Origin: Sindora glabra
Taxonomy: Eukaryota > Streptophyta > Magnoliopsida > Fabales > Fabaceae
Reading direction: 5' to 3'
Assembly: GCA_020226215.1 (NCBI GenBank)
Contig: CM035227.1
Span: 4,643,343 to 4,707,342 of the forward strand
Length of the DNA: 64,000 bases
Position 1 is the stretch's first letter, and every line of letters begins with the position of its first letter. Under the pieces are notes generated by a model. It was not told where the DNA came from. It saw only the letters and a list, made by a program, of their open reading frames with translations, and ran no database searches. A program made the translations under genes and the position numbers. Shown here in pieces: positions 53,258 to 64,000 of this stretch.

Positions 53258-56200
53258 TCAGTTCTTGAGAGGAAGGAACTCAAAAAACTGACTTGGGGTG
53301 AAGTTCTCATTCATTGCTGAACCAGAAATTTCTGTCTCCTTTTGGTCAATGTTTTCACTGCCATCTTCACTTCTTAGAGGGAAAAGTTGAAGGGTTTGGG
53401 ATTCCACACAATCTTCTTCTTCACTACTGATACTGTTTATGTCAATGTGAGAAGTAATAAAGAAGCTGAGATCATGTGCCTTAATAATGTTTGGCTCCAT
53501 TGCCGTTGCTGTTACAGTAGTTGTAGTAGCTATACTGGTTGTGGAGGTAATGGTTGGAGCTGTGAGAGGAGGGCAAGATAGGTACTGCATTACATGCCAC
53601 GTGCCATTCCTTTCCATAAAATTTCTTCTCTGTTGTAATTCCCTATCGTCGAATTGGCTCCATCCATCTGTTCCCTCTGACACTGCTGCTTTTGCTGCCC
53701 TTTGAATTGAAACAAATTCCTACATATTTAATTAAAGACATGCAAACACATGATGCCATTTTAATTAATGACATGCAATCAATATCCTGAACAAAAACCA
53801 AAGATATTGAATGCAAAAATTCTATGTCAAAGATAGAGTAAAAGAAATATTTTGGACAATAGATAGACAAATTAATTCAATAAAATCAATGATTATTTTA
53901 ATTTTATGAAGATTGTGATAACTAGTTTTATACTTATGTCATGTTTCTAAAGTAACAAATTTTCTCGCATTAAGAATAAAAGAAAATACATTGATCTGTT
54001 CTAAAATTTTCAAAAATTACACTTACCTTCTTTATTATATCTTATATGAGAAGAGTAAATAAAATATTTAGTTCCTTATTTATATAAGTGATAATTATTA
54101 TATTTTCAAATTTTATAACTTTTTTATTTTTATTATAATTATTTATTCCTCTATTTACTTGTAGTATTAAAATAAATAAAAAATATTGAAGTTAGTTGTT
54201 AAATTTCACCTTAATATTATCAAATTTATGCTTGATTTTTATTTATATTATTTTTTATCATTTATTTTAATATTATATATCAAAAGATCAATAATGAATA
54301 ATTATAAGAAAAATAAAAATAAAAAATTAATAATATTAGTTATAAAATTTAAAAAATTTAATAATCATCACCTTTATAAATGAAGGACTAATTATTATAT
54401 TTATTCTTTAATCAATTAATACCAAAAATACTTTTTATATGATTTAAGTAATTTAAACTCTCTCTTACTCTGTGTGCGCGCACGCACGCATTTTCCATCA
54501 AATGATGGTGTTTGAAAGTAAAATTTTTCAAAATAATTATAATTTTATTAAATAAGAAAAATAAAATAAAAAATTGCTTATAACAAAAAAAACCTTTTTA
54601 TTTTACAAGATAGAGCTCATATCTTATAAATAAATTAATATTCTCAAATCCTCAAATTGCATTTATACATGAGAAATTAGCCAAAAAAAATAGGACTCCA
54701 TCTAAGAAAACCCCCAAATTTTTACTCGCCACTAACGAATAAACAAAAAGGATTACACATTTAACAAATAAGCAAAACAAAATGCAAGTAAATACATTGA
54801 ACAAATAAGCCAAAAAAAAAATACGAGCTAATATAAGAAATTGGGTGCTAGGCCAAAAAATTCTAGTTCAAATGGAATAAATAAAGCATAATAAGTCCAG
54901 AAATAAAAAAAAAATTGAAGAATTGTAATCTCACCTTACCTCTTGATTTTTCTTACAAATACTAGATTTTGGTGCTTATAATGAGAGAAAAAAATCCAAA
55001 GTTGCAGATATTTTATGCTAGTTTTTGGTTAAGTTACGTAAAAGGCTATTTTATTTTGGAATAATGCATTAATTAAATATTACTTCCTATAAAAATCTTA
55101 TCTTTGACTTCACGAGCAAACAAATATTCAAAAAAATATTCTCTCAGGATGTACTGTCATTGGCTTATGGCACAAATATCAATCGGGCACTCCGAATTTC
55201 CTTTGCTCTTCAAGATAAAGGTGAATTGTTTACAGGAAGTCAAATTAAAGGAGGGTGAGAGTTGTCTTTCATCATGAAGAGGCGCTCAAGCTTACGGAAT
55301 ATGGGGGTGCCCCAAAAACACTGACCTAACCGGCATGAACAAGCACAGGTCCAAAAAACCCAGCCAAGTTTCATAACAGCAGCCCGACAGAAAGGAAGGA
55401 ATGCAGCTTTTAGACCCTTTTCATTTCCCAACAAGCAAAGCTTTTGTTGGGGTCCTTTCCCTATGGCTATTGCATATCTTTCTATAATATTCTCACTCGA
55501 TCCCCTTAGTAATCATATGCAAATAATCACAGTTTAATAGATTCTTTCTTTATACTAAACTTTTTGTGATTAAGGGAATTTTCCAACTTAAAAAAAGCAA
55601 TATATGAATGAACACAAGGACAGAGACAAGGGGAGGACATAGAATAGACCTCTGCAAGAGTACTAGCACAGCTTGTAGAGGGTGCCCAGTTCTTGGTCTG
55701 TTCAGCTTCAAACACTGTCCTACTTGCACCTGTTGACAAAAAGAAAAACAAAAAGAATACAACTTTACATCCCAAGCAACAAACAGAATGGAAAATTTTT
55801 CGGATCTCTAACAAAACAAAATTCAAAGAAAAAAGCTATCAATTACAAAACAAAGTTAGCCAGAAGAAATTCTCTTTCTCTTTCCCTCTTTCTGTCTCTT
55901 GTGTTTTAATAGAAAAACTGTAATTATGGACAAATTATAGGAAATGGATTTTTACCCAAGTCTTTCTTTTCTAGAGTATCAAAATCACGGTGATGACCGG
56001 CCTCGGCCGCTGATTCCATTTGACGGCGGCGTTTCTGCCTCTCCCTTGCTTTGTGATTCTGAAACCAATAGAAAACGTTCTTCCCTTCAATTTTACCAAA
56101 TCTCCGAAGCTGTGCTGTGATATGCTGAATTTGCTCAGCAGACGGAGTTCTTGTCCCTCTCCGATACAAATCTTCAAGGGCACTTAATTGTTCAGGGGTG

Positions 56201-56556
56201 GGATTCCACCTTGAGCTCACCACAACTGGTGAGGTATTAAACTCTTTCTTGCCATGCTCTGCCACTGATACTAAAACAAGAAATATTTTGTGTTTATACA
56301 CCGGAACCGGACAAATTAAGATGCAGAAAGAAAAAAGGGTAAAAATAAAGTAAAGCAGCTTACCCAGGTTGTGATTATACTGTGGGAAGAAATCAATGTT
56401 GTGATGATGAATACGGTTTAAGCAAGCAGTGGTTGCAGTTGAAGAGATCATTGGCCTTGGCATGAGAGGCCTGAGTTTCCTGCTGCCATTGATCAATGAA
56501 TGATCAGCCAAATTGCTGAAATCACCCCCTTCATTATTGTAATCCACCATCCACAT
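53258..56556 (-). CDS. WOX1: WUSCHEL-related homeobox transcription factor, WOX1/STENOFOLIA type, four exons
   Basis: Exons on the minus strand are 56556-56364, 56270-55956, 55729-55650 and 53719-53258. All introns are GT-AG (93, 226 and 1930 bp), and the joined frame is 349 codons with no stop, about the size of Arabidopsis WOX1 (350). The WUS-type homeodomain covers about residues 85-147 (RWNPTPEQL, NVFYWFQNHKARERQKRR). Exon 3 holds the conserved EQTKNWAPSTSC. Exon 4 opens with VSIQRAAKAAV and holds RNGTWHVMQ, an acidic patch (SSEEEDC), the WUS box TLQLFPLR (about 305-312) and the family C-terminus FFEFLPLKN. Known members are nuclear, mainly repress transcription through the WUS box with TOPLESS co-repressors, and drive lateral blade outgrowth of leaves and petals at the margin. 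All expected motifs are intact, so it is likely functional. The splice sites were read by eye; exon 3 is supported by frame and family match. Confidence 0.93.
53720..55649 (-). other. Third intron of the WOX1-type gene
   Basis: 1930 bp, from GTCTATTC at 55649 to TATGTAG at 53720. It is AT-rich and includes an alternating purine-pyrimidine run TGTGTGCGCGCACGCACGCA near 54471, able in principle to form Z-DNA. A minus-strand frame of 64 codons at 55240-55434 matches nothing known. No mobile-element ends were recognised. Confidence 0.75.
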
Positions 56557-56815
56557 TTTGGTAATGAAAAGCTAGGGTTTTTGTCTCTCTTTGAGTGGGG
56601 AGAGCTGAGCAAGAGGAGGAAGGAATATGTATTTAAGGTGTCTGTCTTTCTCGTATTCCCTTGTCTGTGGGGTGATGGGAATTGAGATGATGGAATAAGC
56701 AGAGAATAGTGACAATGGTGGTGCTGAAGTTGAAAATAATGGGAGGTTTCGATGTGAAGGTGGTTGAAAAAGAGGTAATGCCTAGCTAGTTGGTTCAAAT
56801 GAAGAGTGGACAAGG

Positions 56816-56825
56816 TTTATATATA
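56816..56825 (-). promoter_or_regulatory. TATA box of the WOX1-type gene
   Basis: On the minus strand the sequence reads TATATATAAA, 260 bp before the ATG. The implied leader is about 220-230 bases. A (CT)-rich block lies further upstream near 57460-57490. Confidence 0.6.
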
Positions 56826-59800
56826 GCATAGTATCCTTCATGCTAACAGAGAAATTCATTGTTCAAAATGAGTTGGTTGAAATGAAAGTGTCAAGTGTTC
56901 ATGTCTCTGGACATTCAGAGATGGGGATTGATCACTTTAGCATATTTAGAAAGAGACAGAATGGAATGATATGTTATGTGAAAAATAAATAATATTAATT
57001 ACACTTAATTTTAATACTTGACTTGTTTTAAAATTGATTTAAATCAGATTGTATGAAAAATGAGATGCTGTGAATAAGTACGCCTAAGTAATAAGTTGAA
57101 CACGGGACAAAAAGTAAGGAGGACATGAGGTTGACTAGGCTATTTAGAGAGGGAAAGCAGAAAGGGTAGGGAGGGGACAAGGGCAAAAAAGCAAGAAAGA
57201 AAAGCAAAAGGGGAAGAAGGGAAGAAGGAAGGGGCGTGGAATTCTGGGAGAAGGGAGCTTTTTGGGAGTGGCAAATGAAAAACGACGTGACAATGATGAA
57301 GGTTTCATGAGTCATCACAGCCTCTTTCCTCTCTTTCTCTCTCATTAAATGTGTCTCGTCTCGTGCCTTTCACACTAATTCTCAATCCCAACTGCATGCC
57401 TTTCTCTCCCCCTCTGCTCCTTCTTACCCTTTTCTTTGTCTAACATACTGTCTCTCCATGCATTCCACTCTCTCCCTCTCTCTCTCTCTACTCTGCAGAT
57501 ATACTGTACGGTCCTTAAATCTTACATTTTTCACCTTCACGCATCTCCATGATCACATTTGATACTTGTTATCCTTATTCTTTTCCCCTTCTTATTAACA
57601 AAATAAACATTAATTTTGCCCACTTGAAAACAAGTCTTTGCACGAAGTAACTACTCTTCTTGTTTTGTACCGTACATAACATTACTGGTTTGCTTGGGTA
57701 TGAAATTGATTCTTGACTAAGGAAATGTTTGTAATTTTGCTGATGTTTTGGGGGATGGATATGATTGGGGAGTAAAGATTTTACACCTTTTGGAGGAAGC
57801 AAGAAAAATTACAGTAACCCATTTGGAATCTTGTTTGGCTGGTCCAGATCCATTTATTGGATTAAATTCTTGGGCTGTCCTCAAATGTGAAAATCTGTGG
57901 ATCTATGTCCTTATGCGTGGCTTGACATGTGTATTTCCCTTCAGCATATCCCTTTCAGCGATTGCCTCATAGACATAGCCCCTCAGTCATTATGATGGAA
58001 TGACTGAATTCTCGAGTTAGTCTGTCGCACAGCTGATATCTATATCTATGTGTATAGAATTTGAAAAGCTATAATTGTTTAATTATTTCTAGACTCTTTT
58101 TTTCGTTGGTTAGAGGGCCTACTCCTGCAACCTTCTGACCACTCTCCTATTTGTATGTCTCTTATTTATTATTTGCATGCAAAATATGTAATGCCAATAG
58201 TACCGTGCAAACTACAGAGCAATGCAGCATCCCACACTCTTTTCACTGCTAAGCTGTGTAATTGTCCATCTCCCCAGTACCATTGCATTGCAGTCCCAAT
58301 ATTAAAATCCCTAAACCCACTTGTCATTTTTGGTGGGATACAATTTTTTTTTTTTAAAGTAGGACCCGAAAATCTTTTCTTTACGTATAATAAGGTACAC
58401 AAAATAAAATATTTTGTGTGCATTTTCATCCTCCATTTAAGCGCTCCCTGATAATGGGTATTTCAATAGAGAGAATTTTAGAGTGGATTGTAGTGGGTGT
58501 TTTCTGATAAAAAGAATTTTAAAATGAAAATCATTGTTTTTAAATTTAAGATTGATTTGTGCTTAATTTGTCTCCATGAAAAATAATTGAGAAGTCAGTC
58601 AGTGCAAGCTTATTAAAGTCTTACGTGTGTTTCTTTTTAATGTAATAGAAAAATAAACAAAAGAAAATTGAGAAAATTGACATTTAATTTTTGTTTATTT
58701 TAATGAAAAATATATTTTATTGGGATATAGTTATAAATTATTAAAATAAAAAAAAATAATTGATATATTTAATATTAAATATAATAAATTTGATATAAAA
58801 TAACTTTCTCTTTTGTAAAATAAAAATTATTTTCTTTTATTACAATAATTATAAAAATTATTTCTTTAACTACAATATATAAAAACATACATTATATATA
58901 AAAGAGATTTTCTTACTCCAATTACCTTCCCTAAATAGACAGAGCCCTGCATATATATATATAGCAAAATTTAGCAGTGGTACATGGCGGAGCCTGAGGG
59001 TTCTGATCCGTTATGCCTTGAACTGCAAAGTCAATGCCCTCGATTAGCCTATTGGGAATGTTTTTCTCCAAAGGTATTCTTTTGACTGTCTTTTTTTTTT
59101 TTTTTTTTGGTTGTTTGAAACATATAAATAAGATGCAGCTACCTATCGGCATTCCGAAGCCTACGATAATCATCGTCAAATATAGTAGTTAAGTCTCTGA
59201 TTAGCAAAAAGTTGTCTTGTTCCACTCTCAAAATTGAGCAGCATATTCTCATTGGCCCCTACATAACAGACATGCACTTTATAGTCCTTATCTTACGTCC
59301 TTGCCCATTTCGGGCTTTGTGGTCAATTTCCAGGCAGAAAAAAGGCAAATTAATGTATTTAATTCCTGCCCTCGGATAATAGTACTCTCGGACTCCATTA
59401 CTATCCCACTATGGCAAGAAGAATTAATACTTTTGTCATAATCTTAGATTGTAGTAGGTGGTTAAAAATGTTATGCACAATATTATTATTTTAACAAAAA
59501 AACGTAATTTTATTAAAAATATTGTGTACATTAAAAATGTAAAATTTTAAATCAAGTTTTAAATTTTTTTATATCTATTAAATTAAACTTTATAAATTTA
59601 CTTTATTATTTCATATTTAATTAATAACTCTTAATTTACATTGAAAATTTAATTCCAAAATCCTATTTTGGTGCACATATAGCATTGTTGTAATTTTATA
59701 TACGATTAAAGGTGTCAATTCGTCTATGGCGTAGGTAAAAACTCTATTATTTCTATGTAATAATCTTATATTTCTGCATTTACTTATTCCTTACTTCATT

Positions 59801-60285
59801 AATGACGATGTATGTGTAATTACGATTGCAATTTAGAATTATATATTATCTATTGATAAGTAATTTAAATAATTTGCAGAAGATTTTAATAGCAACTCTT
59901 CCCCATGGGGAGGGTCGCCTTACTTCAATTAAGTTGTGCAATTTTTGGTAGTGGATTGAGGAGGTTGAAGAAAATTAACTTGTGAAAAAACATAAGCAAA
60001 GTACAAGGCAGCGAGAAAGAAATAACGTAATTTACTTGAAAAGAAGACTTAAATTTCCGTGAATTATCCGATTCTTCTTGAATTTTAAAACTTGGGATGA
60101 TATAGGATAGTAAAATGTCTTGAACATATAATATTTGAGAGGTATCAAGAGCAGTATAGATTTTTGCTTCATACAAAATATCTTGTACATGGTGCTTGTT
60201 AAGTTACTATGAAAGATTTAGTATTTAGGGTGATGTAGTAAAATACAGATCATTGAATGAGATTACTAAGAATCTTGATAATAAC
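56826..60285. other. Promoter side of the WOX1-type gene and intergenic DNA
   Basis: No credible gene. Notable are a pyrimidine-rich microsatellite-like block (57400-57490), a T run of about 20 at 59090-59109, and several unmatched short frames (for example 57748-57972 and 58155-58451). Regulatory sites for the homeobox gene are likely within the first kilobase but cannot be named from one sequence. Confidence 0.45.
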
Positions 60286-60288
60286 TTA

Positions 60289-61042
60289 GAGTCTATTTGG
60301 TTGGGAAAAAATTGAATTTTTGGAATTTATTTTTCAACTTTCTCTTATTTGGACATTCAAAAATTTTAGTCAACAGGAAAATAAATTCTGATTAACCAGA
60401 AAGTTATATTATTTTTAAGAAAAATAACTTTTCATTTTAAAAAATAAAATTTATTTTCCTTGTTACTTAGTACATTCATACCCGAGTCTAAACTTTTTAC
60501 CTTCTCACCTTGTTACACAATTACGATCATAAATAAAATTTATTTTTATTTATTAAATATTTTATTATGGATGCTCTATTTTTTTTATAAAATCTATTTT
60601 TATTTATTAAAGTTTAGGTGCACATTTTTATGCAATATTTACTAAAATATTCTTCTTTTTTCTCATGATGGATACTCTATTATATAATATTTCATAACAA
60701 TTAATTAAACTAACTATATAAATCTACGTATAAGATTTTGTAATACCTTTAATATATATTTTATTATTAAAAATTAATCATTCTTGGACTATTGGGCATC
60801 AAGAATAATAAAAATTTTATTAAAAAATTTCTTTTTTAAAAAGTGAGTAAAATTATAATAATTTTGAAGTAAATAATTTTGATTTACTTTAAATGAAATT
60901 AATTTTTCTTTGTGTACCAAATATTAGAAAATATTTTTTCTCTATGCACCAAACAACAGAAAATTAATTTATTTTTCAGAAATATGTTTTCTTAGGAAAG
61001 CATTTTTTAAAAATTTTATTTTCTCCTAAACTAAACAGATCT
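60289..61042. mobile_element. Tourist-like MITE, 754 bp, target duplication TTA
   Basis: The left end GAGTCTATTTGGTTGGGAAA matches the reverse complement of the right end, AGATCTGTTTAGTTTAGGAG, imperfectly. TTA flanks both sides (60286-60288 and 61043-61045). The halves show further inverted similarity (GGAAAATAAATT and AATTTATTTTTC types). No coding capacity. The TIR is less well kept than in the element at 50965, so the call is less sure. Confidence 0.65.
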
Positions 61043-61045
61043 TTA

Positions 61046-62664
61046 GTAATCTCATCTAATAGCCTAAATTTTATCACACTACTCCGAGTATCAAATCATT
61101 TAGAATTTCCTCTTGAACTTATAATACTTTATCTATTTTATGAAATCTCATTATTATAAAATTATTATATTTTTATCTTGTTCACTAATAATTAATATAT
61201 AAATTTTTTTTACTATTTTAATAATTTAATTATATAAAAAATTAAAAATATATTAAGATTTTGATAAAAGTAGAAAGTAGTAATATTTTATTGGTTATGT
61301 ATCATTTTTTTAAATTTCAAATTATATATGACTTTAGATTTATATTGTAATATTTTGTTAATTATGTATAATTTGTGATATCTATATCTAAACTTTCTTT
61401 ATTTATCATTATTTAAGATTACTTAATAATTATATAAATTTACAAGTTTTAATATTATATTTTTTAATTTACTTTTTTTATCATTCCCTGCAAATTTTTA
61501 TTAAATTCTGTTACACGGTATGGTATATAGATAGGACGAATTTTGTCCTAGGATAAAGTAATATTTTATTTTTAATAATAAGCCAAAGGTAAGAGTGATC
61601 TACTGTTATCTTATCTCATTATCATCCCTAAGATTATGGAATAATTTTAAAAATTATTAAAGTGAGATCATTTACTTACAATCATGACAAAATGAATAAT
61701 TATAGTTGAATAAGTTTAATCTAACAATTCTAAAACTTTTCACCTAATTTCCAATTTTGAAATCCTTCAGTACCAAGCACCTAAAGTTTAAAAAAAAAAT
61801 TGTATGTTCTAATTATAACACATCATAATTAATAAATGAAAGACAATCATTAATTTTTTTAGAATTCATATATATTAAAAATATAAATTTTTAATCTTAG
61901 GATATTAAAAATTGTAAAAATTAATATTTATCCTTTATTTATTAATTATAATTAAAGACATCGCACATTGTTTTGATAAAATTGAAGGTGACACATTTCT
62001 TAGTCTTATTGGTTTCTTTCTTTCCTTCTTTCCCAAGAAGAATTGGATGGATCTTCAATCTTTCGACAAGTAATGATGGCGAGAGCTATGGTCTCACCCC
62101 TTAGAAAAGAAATGAAATTCTGGCAACGGGTGCCTGTGGTCTACTTTTTAAGAATGTCTAACCACAGTTGGATACAGGAGTACACAATGGACGATGTCAA
62201 TAAATTATGCTCAAGTTATATTGCGATTTTATTATTATATTTTTGAAGGAATGCAAATTATTATTATCATAATAAATTAAACATCTTATTTTAAAATATT
62301 ACAATCATAAATTAGATATTATATAAAAAATATGACAAATTAATTTTTTTCTCATATAACAAGGGTGATAAATCATCTAATATATACGTAATAACCTGAG
62401 TTCAAACCTGTAATTCAGAAAGTGAAGGGGAAAAAGATCCAAGAGCTACCAAAAATATCAGCACAAATAATATTTATTTGTTTCCAAGCAAAATTGATCA
62501 CCATTTACATGTAATAAAATAATGAAAGCGTTCATATCTATCCAATTGTATAATATAAATGGACCTATTCTTGTTCTCGACTATTATCACAAGATAGCCC
62601 ATTACTTTTGGTCCCTCATGTGGGCCCATACCTTTTCTCCGGTTCTCCTCACCGTAACAACAGA
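61046..62664. other. AT-rich intergenic sequence
   Basis: A plus-strand open frame at 62043-62246 has near-normal codon content but resembles no protein I recognise. The rest is AT-rich and holds no supported feature. Confidence 0.4.
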
Positions 62665-64000
62665 TGATGACCTACCCATAAGATGCGATTCTTGTACAGT
62701 CAACCAGGTTCTGAAAACACATCCACCCATGGAGAAAGCTTGGTTAATTTTGGGTTAAGAGGGATTAAGCATGACCTGTACACTTACACGGCAATGCTGG
62801 ATATTATTAGAGAAAATGGGAGAATTTGTTCCATGAAATATGTCTTTCAGCAGATGCAGGAGAAGGGAATAAAGATTGATTCTGCCACTTCCACTTCACT
62901 TTTGCATTGGCTATCAAAATGTGGATGAGGCGATAAAGATGTGGGAAGAAGTGAATTCTAAGGGCTGTTATCATACTGTTGTTTCGTATACTGCATACAT
63001 GAGCATTCTATTTAATAATGTTAGAGTAAAAGAGGCTACTGATGTTCACAAGGAGATGCTTCAATCTAGGTGCACTCCCAAATGCTATGCATACAAAGTC
63101 TCAATGAAGTATCTTATTGGGTCTGGTTAGTGTCTCTACTGTCTTCTAGTTGTTTGTTAAAAGTTCTAAATAGGCGGACATTCAGTACTTACTCTAGGTG
63201 TTTGTTATATGGTCAGCAGATCACAAAAGTTGGCTATATGAAGTCAAAACTGCTTTTTCTTCAGCTATTTTGAGTGTTGTCTTTTGTTAATTTTGAAGGT
63301 TGTAACAAGGGAAATTATTCTCACTTTGGTGGATTTGAGGGAGATGCAAGGCTCTCTAGATTTTTGTAGGGATGAAAGAGGCTGGGGTGCAACCTGATAA
63401 AGCTACACGTATAATATTGACTGAAAGGTGTTGTAAAGTTGATGGGACTGTGGCCATGACCCAAATTATGCGGTACATGAAGCAAAATCGTCATGTTCTT
63501 CGTAATCCTATTTATGTGAAAGTAATGGAAACCTTAAAAGTTCCTGGGAAGAGTGATGCCCTTCTCAAGAAAGTCCATCCTCATTTTTCTATGATATGTT
63601 TCACCAATGAGGAGGCAGATGACTCTGTTACAATTACCATAGATTCTCCTGTTGATACAGATGGAGGTCTTCTATATGTTTTCTTGAAGATAAGAAGTCT
63701 GGTTGCTATTGACTTTTACTTGCAGGCACAACGAATAAGAAAATCCCCTTCGATCATGACTTTATCTCAGCCATCATCAAGGAGAATTCCAATTGTTGTA
63801 GGCCTGAAGGTACTTTGTTGGCTCCTGAGCACAGTGCGAAATTGGGCAGATGTGTTGAGAGAGAACCGCATATCTTGCTTTGTTAGGCTTGTAGACCAGA
63901 TCAAATTTGTTTCCGAAATTGGTGGAAGTTGTGGAAGAAAAAAATAGAGCTGGGCATTCTCTAGGAATCTATCTTGCTTCTCTTTTGATCTATAGACTCG
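62665..64000 (+). pseudogene. PPR pseudogene, At2g01390-like, 5'-truncated, runs off the right edge
   Basis: Three reading frames in turn give a mid-to-C-terminal part of a P-class PPR protein similar, as I recall it, to Arabidopsis At2g01390 (EMB3111). It begins with TVNQVLKTHPPMEKAW, then HDLYTYTAMLDI, QQMQEKGIKID, VDEAIKMWEEV, GCYHTVVSYTAYM and VKEATDVHKEML. After a break come EAGVQPDKAT, LRNPIYVKVMETLKV and, up to the last bases, GHSLGIYLASLLIYRL. Frame changes or small losses fall near 62745 and 62920. A stop TAG is at 63128. About 240 bp of unrelated-looking sequence then interrupts before 63372, and further frame changes follow after 63690. The N-terminal third is missing. A working copy may exist elsewhere in the genome. 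Confidence 0.85.

Noticed and set aside
53487..53705. Plus-strand frames over the last WOX1 exon
   Set aside because: Antisense shadows of a Thr/Ala-rich coding stretch.
57028..57345. 105-codon minus-strand frame upstream of the WOX1-type gene
   Set aside because: Composed mostly of Ser, Leu, Pro and Phe from a pyrimidine-rich promoter stretch; no homology.

Overview
The window is AT-rich, repeat-dense nuclear DNA from a flowering plant, most likely a eudicot. The evidence is GT-AG introns of plant size, a WUSCHEL-related homeobox gene of the WOX1/STENOFOLIA type, P-class pentatricopeptide repeat (PPR) genes, a plant calmodulin-like gene, and plant-type transposons (MULE with plant mobile domain, Helitron, CACTA, MITEs, solo LTRs). 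The species cannot be told from the sequence alone.

Host genes are few. A 142-residue calmodulin-like EF-hand gene lies at about 26.25-26.68 kb (minus). An intronless 717-residue PPR gene, the likely counterpart of Arabidopsis At3g18020, lies at 38.04-40.19 kb (minus). A four-exon WOX1-type gene lies at 53.26-56.56 kb (minus). At the right edge (62.66 kb to the end, plus) is a broken PPR gene resembling Arabidopsis At2g01390. Everything else that can be named is mobile DNA or its debris.

Layout: 1-5.46 kb holds a decayed Mutator-like transposase gene followed on the same strand by a decayed plant mobile domain (PMD) gene; they look like one two-gene element that runs off the left edge. Its upstream side (about 6.1-10.4 kb) carries a tandem repeat of 170-190 bp, split by a 1.66-kb solo LTR with a perfect 5-bp target duplication, and a cluster of GGCGCC motifs. 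A 306-bp hAT-type MITE is at 11.8-12.1 kb. Three long solo LTRs of Ty3/gypsy appearance sit at 13.87-16.36, 30.46-33.19 and 44.31-47.05 kb, each with its own 5-bp duplication. A Helitron 3' end is at 22.88 kb, with a T-rich, intron-like body to its left that contains a fold-back MITE. A CACTA-like non-autonomous element spans 47.25-49.69 kb, and two Tourist-like MITEs with TTA duplications lie at 50.97-51.63 and 60.29-61.04 kb.

No gag-pol internal region is visible in the window, so the LTR elements survive only as solo LTRs. The stop codons in the MULE gene can all be explained by C-to-T changes, as expected for long-methylated, silenced DNA. I found no cluster of genes acting as a pathway and no clearly new biological system. 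The most unusual structures are the MULE-PMD pair, the palindrome-studded CACTA ends and the pair of solo LTRs that each landed inside a tandem repeat.
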